A DNA stretch of 55,952 nucleotides from Hyphomonadaceae bacterium UBA5336. GTDB lineage: Bacteria > Pseudomonadota > Alphaproteobacteria > Caulobacterales > Hyphomonadaceae. Both the position numbers and the translations under genes were made by a program. Where the stretch lies: contig DHQO01000004.1 of NCBI GenBank assembly GCA_002408125.1, forward strand, positions 161,563-217,514. The letters are read 5' to 3'. Positions 43,233 through 50,242 of this stretch are shown here, piece by piece (the first letter of the stretch is position 1; each line of letters opens with the position of its first letter). A model generated the notes under the pieces. It made no database searches. It was not told the DNA's origin and was given only the letters and a program-made list of their open reading frames with translations.

Positions 43233-45023
43233 CTAGACCATCTCGTCCCAGGGGCGCGAGAGGCGCGAAGCGGCATTGATGATGCCGACCATGGAATAGG
43301 TCTGTGGGAAGTTGCCCCACAGTTCGCCGGTCTTTGTGTCGATGTCTTCCGACAGGAGGCCAAGTTTGGTGCGGTGGGCGAGCACATGCTCGAACATTTC
43401 CCGCGCCTGTGCCTTGCGGCCGACCCGGCACAGCGCGTCGATATGCCAGAAGGTGCAGGCGGTGAAGGCGGTTTTCGGGGCGCCGAAATCATCCTCGATC
43501 CGGTAGCGGAAGACATGACAGCCATCGCGCAGCTCCTCGTCGATCCGGTCGACGGTGGCGACATAGCGCGGGTCCATCGGGTCGATGAAACCGATCTCCG
43601 CCATCAGCAGCACCGAGGCATCGAGCGCATCGCCGCCAAAGGCGCCGGTAAAGGCGTTGCGCTGCTCGTTCCAGGCTTCCTTGAGGATCTTCTCGCGCAT
43701 TTCGTGGGCGCGGCCCGTCCAAAGATTGGCGCGGTCCTCCCGGCCAAGCTCCGAGGCGATGCGCGCCAGCCGGTCGCAGGCCGCCCAGCACATGATCGCG
43801 GAAGACGTATGCACCGCCGCGCGGCCGCGATACTCCCAGATGCCGGCATCGGGCGTGTTGTAGACCGCATAGGCGCGCTCGCCGACCTGTTCGAAATGCT
43901 CGAACTCCAGAAGGCCCGCGCGGGCGCTGAGCCGGTCGTCGAAAAAGGCCTGGCTCGCGCCGAGCACCACATGGCCATAGACATCGTGCTGGACATGTTC
44001 GGCGGCCTGGTTGCCGAAGCGCACCGGGCCGAGGCCACGATAGCCGGGCAGATAGCCGGGTATGTCTTCCGTGAGGTCCTGCTCCAGCGCGATGCCATAG
44101 ACCGGCTGGATATGCCCGCCGCGCGTATGGGCGACCGTGTTGCGCAGATATCCGAGATAGCGCTCCAGGGTGCCGACGGCCGACAGGCGGTTGAGTGCGG
44201 TGACGGTGAAATACGCGTCGCGCAGCCAGCAGAAACGATAGTCCCAGTTGCGTTCGGACCCGTCATGTTCCGGGATCGAGGTGGTCAGCGCCGCGACGAT
44301 GCCGCCGGTTTCCTCATAGACGCACATTTTCAGCGTGATTGCCGCGCGGATCACCGCCGATTGCCATTCCGGCGGGGTAGCGAGCCGCCGCGACCAGTCC
44401 TGCCATTGCTCGGTGGTGCGCTTCAGCCAGTCCTGCGCCATCACGCCGACCGCGTCCGACAGGGATTCGTCGGGGCCGAGCACGAAGCTCAGCTCGCGGT
44501 CGAGCACGAACTCGCGCCCGTCCATGATGTAGGACACCGCCGCATCGGTGGTCATGCGGAAGTCGATTTCCTCGTCATGATAGCTGATATGGGAGACCCC
44601 GCGCCGGGCCGTCATGGACCGCTCGCCGCGCCCGGTTTCCGCGCTCAGTTCGACCTTGATGGTCGGCATGCCGCGCAGGGGCGTGATGCGTCGCACGACC
44701 GAAGCCGGGCGGAACTGGCGGCCGCGGTCGAAGAAGCGCGGCGCGAAATCAAGGATGCGGATCGCCGAGCCATCTTCGGCTTCCAGGATGGTTTCGAGCA
44801 CGGCGGTATTGCGGATATAGGTCTGGCGCGCGGCGCTCTGGCCGTTCAGCAGGATGCGGAACTGCCCACCCCCGCCGACCAGGCGGTTGAAGACCGGTTC
44901 GCCATCAAAACGCGGCAGGCAGAGCCACACCATGGCGCCCTCGCCATCGACCAGGCCGGCCACGGTGCCATTGCCGATAATGCCCAGTTCCAGCGAGTCT
45001 ACGCCACTGCTGCCTGAAGCCAT
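43233..45023 (-). CDS. Glycoside hydrolase family 15 protein (glucoamylase/trehalase-like)
   Basis: 596-residue (alpha/alpha)6 barrel enzyme. An N-terminal super-beta-sandwich is followed by the GH15 core: NWDYRFCWLRDA at about 259-270, YRGLGPVRFGNQAAEHVQHDVYG, PDAGIWEYRG with the general acid near E397, and LLSEDIDTKTGELWGNFPQ near 556-574 with the general base. It overlaps the end of otsB by 25 bases. As the last gene of the otsA-otsB operon, a trehalase role, as described for GH15 members of actinobacteria, is plausible; glucoamylase is the alternative. It has no signal peptide and is cytosolic. Confidence 0.88.
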   Translation of the reverse strand: MASGSSGVDSLELGIIGNGTVAGLVDGEGAMVWLCLPRFDGEPVFNRLVGGGGQFRILLNGQSAARQTYIRNTAVLETILEAEDGSAIRILDFAPRFFDRGRQFRPASVVRRITPLRGMPTIKVELSAETGRGERSMTARRGVSHISYHDEEIDFRMTTDAAVSYIMDGREFVLDRELSFVLGPDESLSDAVGVMAQDWLKRTTEQWQDWSRRLATPPEWQSAVIRAAITLKMCVYEETGGIVAALTTSIPEHDGSERNWDYRFCWLRDAYFTVTALNRLSAVGTLERYLGYLRNTVAHTRGGHIQPVYGIALEQDLTEDIPGYLPGYRGLGPVRFGNQAAEHVQHDVYGHVVLGASQAFFDDRLSARAGLLEFEHFEQVGERAYAVYNTPDAGIWEYRGRAAVHTSSAIMCWAACDRLARIASELGREDRANLWTGRAHEMREKILKEAWNEQRNAFTGAFGGDALDASVLLMAEIGFIDPMDPRYVATVDRIDEELRDGCHVFRYRIEDDFGAPKTAFTACTFWHIDALCRVGRKAQAREMFEHVLAHRTKLGLLSEDIDTKTGELWGNFPQTYSMVGIINAASRLSRPWDEMV

Positions 45024-45724
45024 GTCCAAACCTCCTCCGGCCCGCTCAGGCCATACTCCGCCGCGCTGGCGCCGGGGCCGACCTTCACGGCCCATCCACC
45101 CAGATCCATGGCCACGCGCATGGCGTCCTCATCGGTCGTGTCATCCCCGACCATGACCGGCACACGGCCCAGAAAGGGCGGTTGCTGCATCATCCGGGCC
45201 AGAGCCCGACCCTTGTGAGCATGGCTCGGCTTGGCTTCGAAGACCATCTTTCCCTGCTGGAGGGAATAGTTCTCATGTGGAGCAATCGCTTCGGTGAGCG
45301 CCTTGCCCAGACTTTCAGCATGCTCCTGGACAGAGCGGTAATGAATGGCGATGACCTCGCCCTTGGGCTCGATGCGCGCGCCGGGCACGGAGGTTGTGAC
45401 GGTCTCGACTGCGGCCATCAGCGTATCGGGGGCGAGCGCGCGGATCTCGGCCGGCGCTTCTCCCGGCCGGCAGATCTCCAGTCCGTGCCCGCCGGCGCGC
45501 CACACACTGAGTGGCGTGCGGGCGGTGAGATCGCGGATGTCGCGCCCGCTGACCAGGGCCAGCGCGCCATCCAGCTGGGCGGCCAGCGTGTCGAGCAGGT
45601 CCGCGCCCCCTGCAGGCAGGGCTACAGTTTCCGGGTCGTCCTGAATGCCGGCCAGCGTGCCGTCGAAATCCAGGAACAGCGCAAGCGTGCCGTGCGGCAG
45701 CGGAGGCGAAGGCAGGTTCGTCAT
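44999..45724 (-). CDS. otsB: Trehalose-6-phosphate phosphatase
   Basis: HAD-superfamily phosphatase making trehalose from trehalose-6-phosphate. It has 241 residues. Motif 1 is FLDFDGTLAG with D19 and D21; motif 4 is MVGDDTTDEDAM; LVSGRDIRDL and HKGRAL are family-typical. It lies 45 bases after otsA and overlaps the GH15 gene. Confidence 0.95.
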   Translation of the reverse strand: MTNLPSPPLPHGTLALFLDFDGTLAGIQDDPETVALPAGGADLLDTLAAQLDGALALVSGRDIRDLTARTPLSVWRAGGHGLEICRPGEAPAEIRALAPDTLMAAVETVTTSVPGARIEPKGEVIAIHYRSVQEHAESLGKALTEAIAPHENYSLQQGKMVFEAKPSHAHKGRALARMMQQPPFLGRVPVMVGDDTTDEDAMRVAMDLGGWAVKVGPGASAAEYGLSGPEEVWTWLQAAVA

Positions 45725-45769
45725 GACCTTCCTGTTGGAATAGGTTGCCGCGCGGAGCAACCCCCGGCG

Positions 45770-47143
45770 CTACACGGACTGCAGCCCGTGCAGGTCTTTC
45801 AGGAAGCGGTTGCGCCACCAGTTGATGTCCTGGCTGACGACGATGTCGCGCAGGCTGCGCCAGCGGTGCTGGCGCTCGTCCAGCGACATGGTGAGGGCAA
45901 GATGGATGGTTTCGGCGAGTTTCGCCCGGTCGTGCGGGTTCACGATCAGGGCGGCGGTGAGCTGTTCGGCGGCGCCGGCAAATTCCGACAGGATCAGCAC
46001 GCCGGGATCGTCTTCCTCCTGCGCCATGACGAATTCCTTCGCCACAAGGTTCATCCCGTCGCGCAGCGGCGTGACCAGGCCGACGCGGGCAATCTTGAAC
46101 AGGCCCGCCAGTTCCTCGCGCTGATAGGAGCGCGCCAGATAGCGCAGCGGGATCCAGTCTAGGTCGCCATAATCGCCATTGATCCGGCCTGCCAGCCGGT
46201 CGAGCTCGACCCGCAGCTCCTTGTATTCGTCCACCTTCGAGCGCGAGGGCGGCGCGATCTGGGTCACCGACACGTTCCCGTGAAGCTCGCGGTGGACATC
46301 GAACAGCTCGCCGACGGCTTCAAAGCGCTGGGGCAGGCCTTTGGAATAATCCATCCGGTCGACCCCGATCACCAGCAGGCGATTGCCGAGAAACCGCCCA
46401 ATGCGCGCCTCGGCCTGCTGGGCCAGCTCGCTGTTGGAGGCCTCGCGAAAGCCCTCCGCATCGATACCGATGGGATAGGCCTTGGCCTTCACCGTGGTCC
46501 CGAACACCGCGATTTCGCCCTCGCCGCGCTCCTCGCCATGAAACTCCTCAACCAGGTAACGGGTGAAGTTCGACCGGTCCTGTTCGGACTGGAAGCCGAT
46601 CACGTTGAAGGCGCACATCGCCCGCGCGATCCACGGATGCTCTGGCAGGGCGCGGAAGATCTCCGGGGAGGGAAACGGGATGTGCAGGAAAAAGCCGATC
46701 GGCCCGGTCCAGCCGGCCCGGCGCAGGGAATCGCCCATCAGGAGGAAGTGATAATCGTGCACCCAGACCGAGTCGCCCGGGACCAGGCGGCCGGCCACCA
46801 TGGCCGCGATGCGCTGGTTCACCGCAGCATAGACCTTGAACGCCTCGGCATCGAATGTCGCAAGGTCCACCCTGTAGTGAAACACCGGCCAGAGCACCGA
46901 ATTGGCATAGCCGAGATAATAGGCGTCGTGCTCGTCCTGGCTGAGATCGGTGAGCAGGAACTCCACCCCCTCATCGCTGAGTGTGCGCGGCCCGTCCGGT
47001 TCGCCGGGCGAGATCTCCCCGCTCCAGCCCGCCCAGACCCCGCCTGTGGATTTCAGCGATTCCCAGACAGCGACGGCCAGCCCGCCGGCGCGATTGGCTG
47101 ATTGTGTGGCGGTGCGGTTCGATATGGCGATCAGTCGGCCCAT
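45770..47143 (-). CDS. otsA: Alpha,alpha-trehalose-phosphate synthase
   Basis: GT20 glycosyltransferase joining UDP-glucose and glucose-6-phosphate. It has 457 residues. Visible are RAGGLAVAVWESLKSTGG (substrate loop), WVHDYHFLL, GVDRMDYSKGLPQR and LVTPLRDGMNLVAKEFV. The ATG at 47143 begins MGRLIAISNR as in the family. An exact EcfG-type promoter lies 116-141 bases upstream. Trehalose is a compatible solute, so this is a general-stress operon with otsB and the GH15 gene. Confidence 0.96.
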   Translation of the reverse strand: MGRLIAISNRTATQSANRAGGLAVAVWESLKSTGGVWAGWSGEISPGEPDGPRTLSDEGVEFLLTDLSQDEHDAYYLGYANSVLWPVFHYRVDLATFDAEAFKVYAAVNQRIAAMVAGRLVPGDSVWVHDYHFLLMGDSLRRAGWTGPIGFFLHIPFPSPEIFRALPEHPWIARAMCAFNVIGFQSEQDRSNFTRYLVEEFHGEERGEGEIAVFGTTVKAKAYPIGIDAEGFREASNSELAQQAEARIGRFLGNRLLVIGVDRMDYSKGLPQRFEAVGELFDVHRELHGNVSVTQIAPPSRSKVDEYKELRVELDRLAGRINGDYGDLDWIPLRYLARSYQREELAGLFKIARVGLVTPLRDGMNLVAKEFVMAQEEDDPGVLILSEFAGAAEQLTAALIVNPHDRAKLAETIHLALTMSLDERQHRWRSLRDIVVSQDINWWRNRFLKDLHGLQSV

Positions 47144-47258
47144 GCGGTGTGTTTTCCCGTTAACCCTGGCGAACCATAGGCCATCGGGCAGAAAATCTCC
47201 AATTTCTCTTCGCGGGTGCGGAAAAGCCGGGCGGATACCGCTGCAGCTTCGGTCCTGC

Positions 47259-47284
47259 AACGCCGAACCTTGTACCAGGGTTCC
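47259..47284 (-). promoter_or_regulatory. EcfG-type promoter of otsA-otsB-GH15
   Basis: On the minus strand GGAAC (47284-47280), 17 bases, then CGTT (47262-47259): an exact match to the GGAAC-N16/17-CGTT consensus of the alphaproteobacterial general-stress sigma factor. The leader would be about 110 bases. Confidence 0.75.
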
Positions 47285-47290
47285 GCAACG

Positions 47291-47328
47291 AAAAAAGGCC
47301 AGGCGTGCGGTGTTTCGCACGCCTGGCC
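47291..47328 (-). terminator. Rho-independent terminator of mipA
   Basis: A 13-bp perfect stem (GGCCAGGCGTGCG / CGCACGCCTGGCC) followed on the minus strand by six T, 22 bases after the mipA stop. It separates mipA from the otsA promoter. Confidence 0.9.
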
Positions 47329-47349
47329 GGTTATGTGGATTCTGCTTTT

Positions 47350-48150
47350 CTAGAAGCGGTAGCCCAGACCGAAGCCCACACGGATCTGGGCGTCATTGCC
47401 CTGCTGGCTGATGATCGGGCTGTCTGCAGCATCGCCAAGCATGGCCTTGTAGCCGGCAAAGCCGACCAGGCCGATCCGGTCGGTGAGCATGTAGCGGCCG
47501 CTCAGGGTGAGGCCTGCATCCTTGATGCCCGAGCCGGCCTCATAGAGGTCCAGGCCGCTGAGGGCCGCATTCTCGGCGTCGACCCCGAAATAGGTCTGGT
47601 TGTACTCCTCGCTGGCAAAATGCGTTGAGGCCGAGGCGCCGACCGTGAAACGGCGGGTCACCGGCACATTGTAGCTGATCCCGAAAGTCGCGACGGATCC
47701 TTCATAGGTGTCGGACACATCGCCGAGCCATTTGATATTCAGCGAGACTTCGTCGCCGTCGCGCAGCATGGACGGAAAGGAGAGTTTCGCGAAGGCGCCG
47801 GCCTCCACGGCATCGTCGATCTCGCGCATGCGGGCGATGGTTTCGTTCTCGATCTCATTGTCGCGCCCGCTGCGCAGAGACAGGGCCGGCCCGAATTCCA
47901 GGCGCTCAAAGGGAGACACGTTCAGTTGCAGGTCGTCTCCCAAGGCTTCCAGAACATAGCTCCCGGCAGCAATCTTTGCCGAGACAAGAGGGGCGAGCTC
48001 ATAATCGTCTGAGCCTTCAAAATCCGGCCGGCTGGCGACGCCGCCGGCGATAAACCCTTCCAGCGATGTGCCATCCTGCGCGACTGCAGAACTGCAGAGC
48101 GCCGTCAGGCACACCGTGATGGAAAGGGTGGTGCAGGTATGTTTCAACAT
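47350..48150 (-). CDS. MipA/OmpV-family outer-membrane protein
   Basis: 266-residue beta-barrel. A signal peptide (TTLSITVCLTALCSSAVAQ) is followed by the family pattern: GGVASRPDFEGSDDYELAPLVSAKI at the start of the mature part, FGISYNVPVTRRFTVGAS, RYMLTDRIGLVGFAGY and the terminal GFGLGYRF. Family members are scaffolds for murein enzymes or stress-induced porin-like proteins. The start at 48150 is preferred over 48177. A promoter with an overlapping palindrome lies in the AT-rich region upstream, and a strong terminator follows. Confidence 0.9.
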   Translation of the reverse strand: MLKHTCTTLSITVCLTALCSSAVAQDGTSLEGFIAGGVASRPDFEGSDDYELAPLVSAKIAAGSYVLEALGDDLQLNVSPFERLEFGPALSLRSGRDNEIENETIARMREIDDAVEAGAFAKLSFPSMLRDGDEVSLNIKWLGDVSDTYEGSVATFGISYNVPVTRRFTVGASASTHFASEEYNQTYFGVDAENAALSGLDLYEAGSGIKDAGLTLSGRYMLTDRIGLVGFAGYKAMLGDAADSPIISQQGNDAQIRVGFGLGYRF

Positions 48151-48285
48151 TTCAGCTTGGTCCGTGTGTGCTGCCATCAGGAGGTATCGTCAGGACATCA
48201 AGTCCTTAAGCGAGCAGACAACCTCCATCCGTTTTACTACCCCGAGATATCGAATTACTTTGCGAAGATTTGAAAAGCACACGAT

Positions 48286-48324
48286 TTTATATTAAAATAG
48301 AGCAATGTATGCAAATTTTGCATA
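48286..48324 (-). promoter_or_regulatory. mipA promoter with overlapping palindromic operator
   Basis: On the minus strand TTGCAT (48314-48309), 17 bases, then TATAAA (48291-48286) gives a sigma-70-like promoter. The 17-bp palindrome TATGCAAA-T-TTTGCATA (48308-48324) covers the -35, and another TATGCAAAT follows at 48336-48344. A repressor site is likely. Confidence 0.5.
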
Positions 48325-48560
48325 ATATATACCGATATGCAAATCATGAGTATTGTCTGCAAGAATGCAATTCTGCCATTTGTTCTCGCAACGCGAATAA
48401 TTCGCCCGTTAGGAGATCAATAGCGCACGAAAATTCCAGTCATTATTTTGACACGTAGAATGTCATTTCATAAGGTGGGGCTGAGTTTTCAGGCCTCCGG
48501 GCATGATGCGGACAAATCCGGCCGCACTCGCGCCGGGAGAGGGCCCACATGCCGGAAGGC

Positions 48561-48605
48561 TGGCGCACCCGAGAGGATTGGAACCTATGACCTCTGCGTT
48601 CGGAG
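48561..48605 (-). pseudogene. Degenerate 3' half of tRNA-Arg(CCG)
   Basis: Read on the minus strand this has CTCCGAA (an anticodon loop with anticodon CCG), CGCAG, a variable loop, ATAGGTTCCAATCCTCT (a T-arm with a C in place of the purine after TTC and one stem mismatch) and CGGGTGCGCCA (acceptor strand, discriminator G, CCA). There is no 5' half: upstream is a repeat end. This 45-base fragment is what integrases targeting a tRNA 3' end leave behind. Confidence 0.7.
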
Positions 48606-48617
48606 ACAAACAAGCAA

Positions 48618-48659
48618 GAGCCCGCCCTCGTCCTTCGTTTCCGCTCAGGATGAGGGCTC
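48618..48659. repeat. Solo end of family B repeat
   Basis: 42 bp from GAGCCC to GGGCTC, the same as the right end of copy 1 (28661-28702) apart from one or two bases. The preceding AAACAAG is also shared with copy 1, so the homology runs up to the edge of the tRNA remnant. Confidence 0.75.
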
Positions 48660-48685
48660 CGGCACAAAGCCAGTCCAACGCCTGA

Positions 48686-49222
48686 TCAGGTTTGCACGCC
48701 GGTTACGTTGCGAAAGGTCTGCAGGAGGCCGAGCTGGTCGACATTGGGCAGGCCATCAGCCTCGCTGACGGCCACAAGCATGCCGTCCAGGTCGACGATT
48801 TCCTTCGGACCGATCGTGTCGGTCTCGATCAGGAATTTCGACATGCGCCGCACCACGGCATCGGCCATCGGCGCATCGCGCAGCACCCACTGGGCATAGG
48901 AAATCAGCGCATGGGCATCCTCGTCGCCGAGCTGGAACTCGGCCTTGACGATGTCCTCGATGGCCTCGCGGGAGGGAACGGAAATGTCCCCGCCGGCGCG
49001 TGCAATCTCGACCATCATCAGGGTCGCCGCCTCGCGCGGATCGTCGATCAGCGACAGGCCGCGCCTGCCCGACTTGCGCTTGAAGGCGAAGCGGCGCGGC
49101 AGGTTCGCGGCAGTCCTGGCCACACCTTCCAGCTCCCGCGCGGCTTGCGCCGTACGCTGGATGCGCCATTGCCAGATGGCGATGGCGGAGATGATGGCGA
49201 TGATCCCGGCAATGATGTGCAT
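48686..49222 (-). CDS. TerB-like membrane-anchored protein
   Basis: 178 residues. One N-terminal membrane helix (MHIIAGIIAIISAIAIWQWRI) is followed by a helical domain like TerB of the tellurite-resistance family: LIDDPREAATLMMVEIARAGGDIS, then EDIVKAEFQLGDEDAHALISYAQW. TerB domains sense metals or stress at membranes. It lies 47 bases after the DUF2167 gene in the same direction. The TerB assignment is from pattern only. Confidence 0.7.
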   Translation of the reverse strand: MHIIAGIIAIISAIAIWQWRIQRTAQAARELEGVARTAANLPRRFAFKRKSGRRGLSLIDDPREAATLMMVEIARAGGDISVPSREAIEDIVKAEFQLGDEDAHALISYAQWVLRDAPMADAVVRRMSKFLIETDTIGPKEIVDLDGMLVAVSEADGLPNVDQLGLLQTFRNVTGVQT

Positions 49223-49269
49223 TCCTGGGTCCCTGTCTGGTCGCGGCTCTGCCCGGCCGGGCCGGCCTG

Positions 49270-50199
49270 TCAGCTTTCCGACTTTCCGCCGAATATACGC
49301 CGGAAAAGCCCGCCGATCATAGCAAATACGGGCAGGATCAAAACCCAGCCCTTCTTCAGGAAGGCCAGGGCAATTGCGAAGAAGCCGGCCTTCTTCAGGA
49401 CGGTCGCGCCCGCCCCGCCGGCGATCAGCGCCGCGATGCCGTAACCGGCCGTCTTGTCGCCCGGCTGGAAATCCTCATAGCGCTTGCCATCGATAAATTC
49501 CGGCATCTGCAGGATGCGCGGGGCGGCGGTTTCGATTTCGTAGAGGCTTTCGAGGCCGGCGACGAAATTCATCGAGAACACACCTTCGCGCCCGAGCACG
49601 CGCATATCGTAATTGAGCGTGTGACCGAGCTCGCCATCGCCGAACACAAGATCCTTGGCCCAGGACAGGCGGTGGTCCACCGGGTCATAGGTCGGCGGGG
49701 TCGCCCAGCCGACCAGCTCGATCGGCTCATAGCCTTCATCCACCCGGTAGCGGTTGGCCGCGCGTGTGTCGGCCTGCATCCTCTGCAGGAGATCGGCATA
49801 ATCCAGCGATGTCGCCTCGTCGTCGGAGACATATCCGGTCTCCTCATAGGTCAGCACAACGCCCCAGGACCCTTCGGTCATTGGCGTGGTGCCGACTGGA
49901 AACAGCATGCCCAGCACCGTGTCGTCGGGCGGATTGCCCCAGAAATCCTCCAGCACGGTGCGCGTATCCCTGGCCGACAGGAGCTTGAAGTTCTCCGGCA
50001 CGGACAGAGTGATCGGCGCGCCGTCCAGCGCGACCTCCCCGCTCAGGGATGGCATCTCGTAATAGGCCTGGTCCAGGCCGTCATAATACGCCTGCATCGC
50101 CGCAGCGATTTCTTCCTCCGTCATCTCTTCCGGAGCCTGAGCGGCCGCAGTGAATATGGGTGCCAGCAACAGGCACGCCGCAAGAATGAAACCCTTCAT
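49270..50199 (-). CDS. DUF2167 membrane-anchored protein
   Basis: 309 residues. A signal peptide (MKGFILAACLLLAPIFTAAAQ) precedes a periplasmic domain with GSWGVVLTYEETGYVSDDEA, DYADLLQRM and GWATPPTYDPVDHRLSWAK, typical of DUF2167. Near the C-terminus are helices (YGIAALIAGGAGATVLKKAGFFAIALAFLKKGWVLILPVFAMIGGLF) that anchor it. The function is unknown. It is followed by the TerB-like gene, so both may act together in the envelope. Confidence 0.88.
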   Translation of the reverse strand: MKGFILAACLLLAPIFTAAAQAPEEMTEEEIAAAMQAYYDGLDQAYYEMPSLSGEVALDGAPITLSVPENFKLLSARDTRTVLEDFWGNPPDDTVLGMLFPVGTTPMTEGSWGVVLTYEETGYVSDDEATSLDYADLLQRMQADTRAANRYRVDEGYEPIELVGWATPPTYDPVDHRLSWAKDLVFGDGELGHTLNYDMRVLGREGVFSMNFVAGLESLYEIETAAPRILQMPEFIDGKRYEDFQPGDKTAGYGIAALIAGGAGATVLKKAGFFAIALAFLKKGWVLILPVFAMIGGLFRRIFGGKSES

Positions 50200-50242
50200 G
50201 AAATCCCCCCGACAAAGATTGCCAGGGGGATGTTAGGCGCGA

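Larger units (their letters stand above)
48151..48685. other. Gene-free AT-rich stretch with regulatory, tRNA-remnant and repeat sequences
   Basis: 535 bases without a convincing gene. 48200-48460 is strikingly AT-rich for this genome and holds the mipA promoter region with several TGCAAA/TGCAT words. 48561-48605 is a tRNA-Arg remnant and 48618-48659 a family B repeat end. Short open frames here have no ribosome-binding site or plausible composition. The make-up suggests foreign or decayed DNA. Confidence 0.7.

Noticed and set aside
48270..48458. 62-codon frame in the AT-rich stretch
   Set aside because: It has no Shine-Dalgarno, an atypical composition and no homology, and it overlaps the mipA promoter.
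48561..48605. A functional tRNA-Arg gene
   Set aside because: Only the 3' half exists; the D-arm and 5' acceptor strand are missing and the T-loop is mutated.
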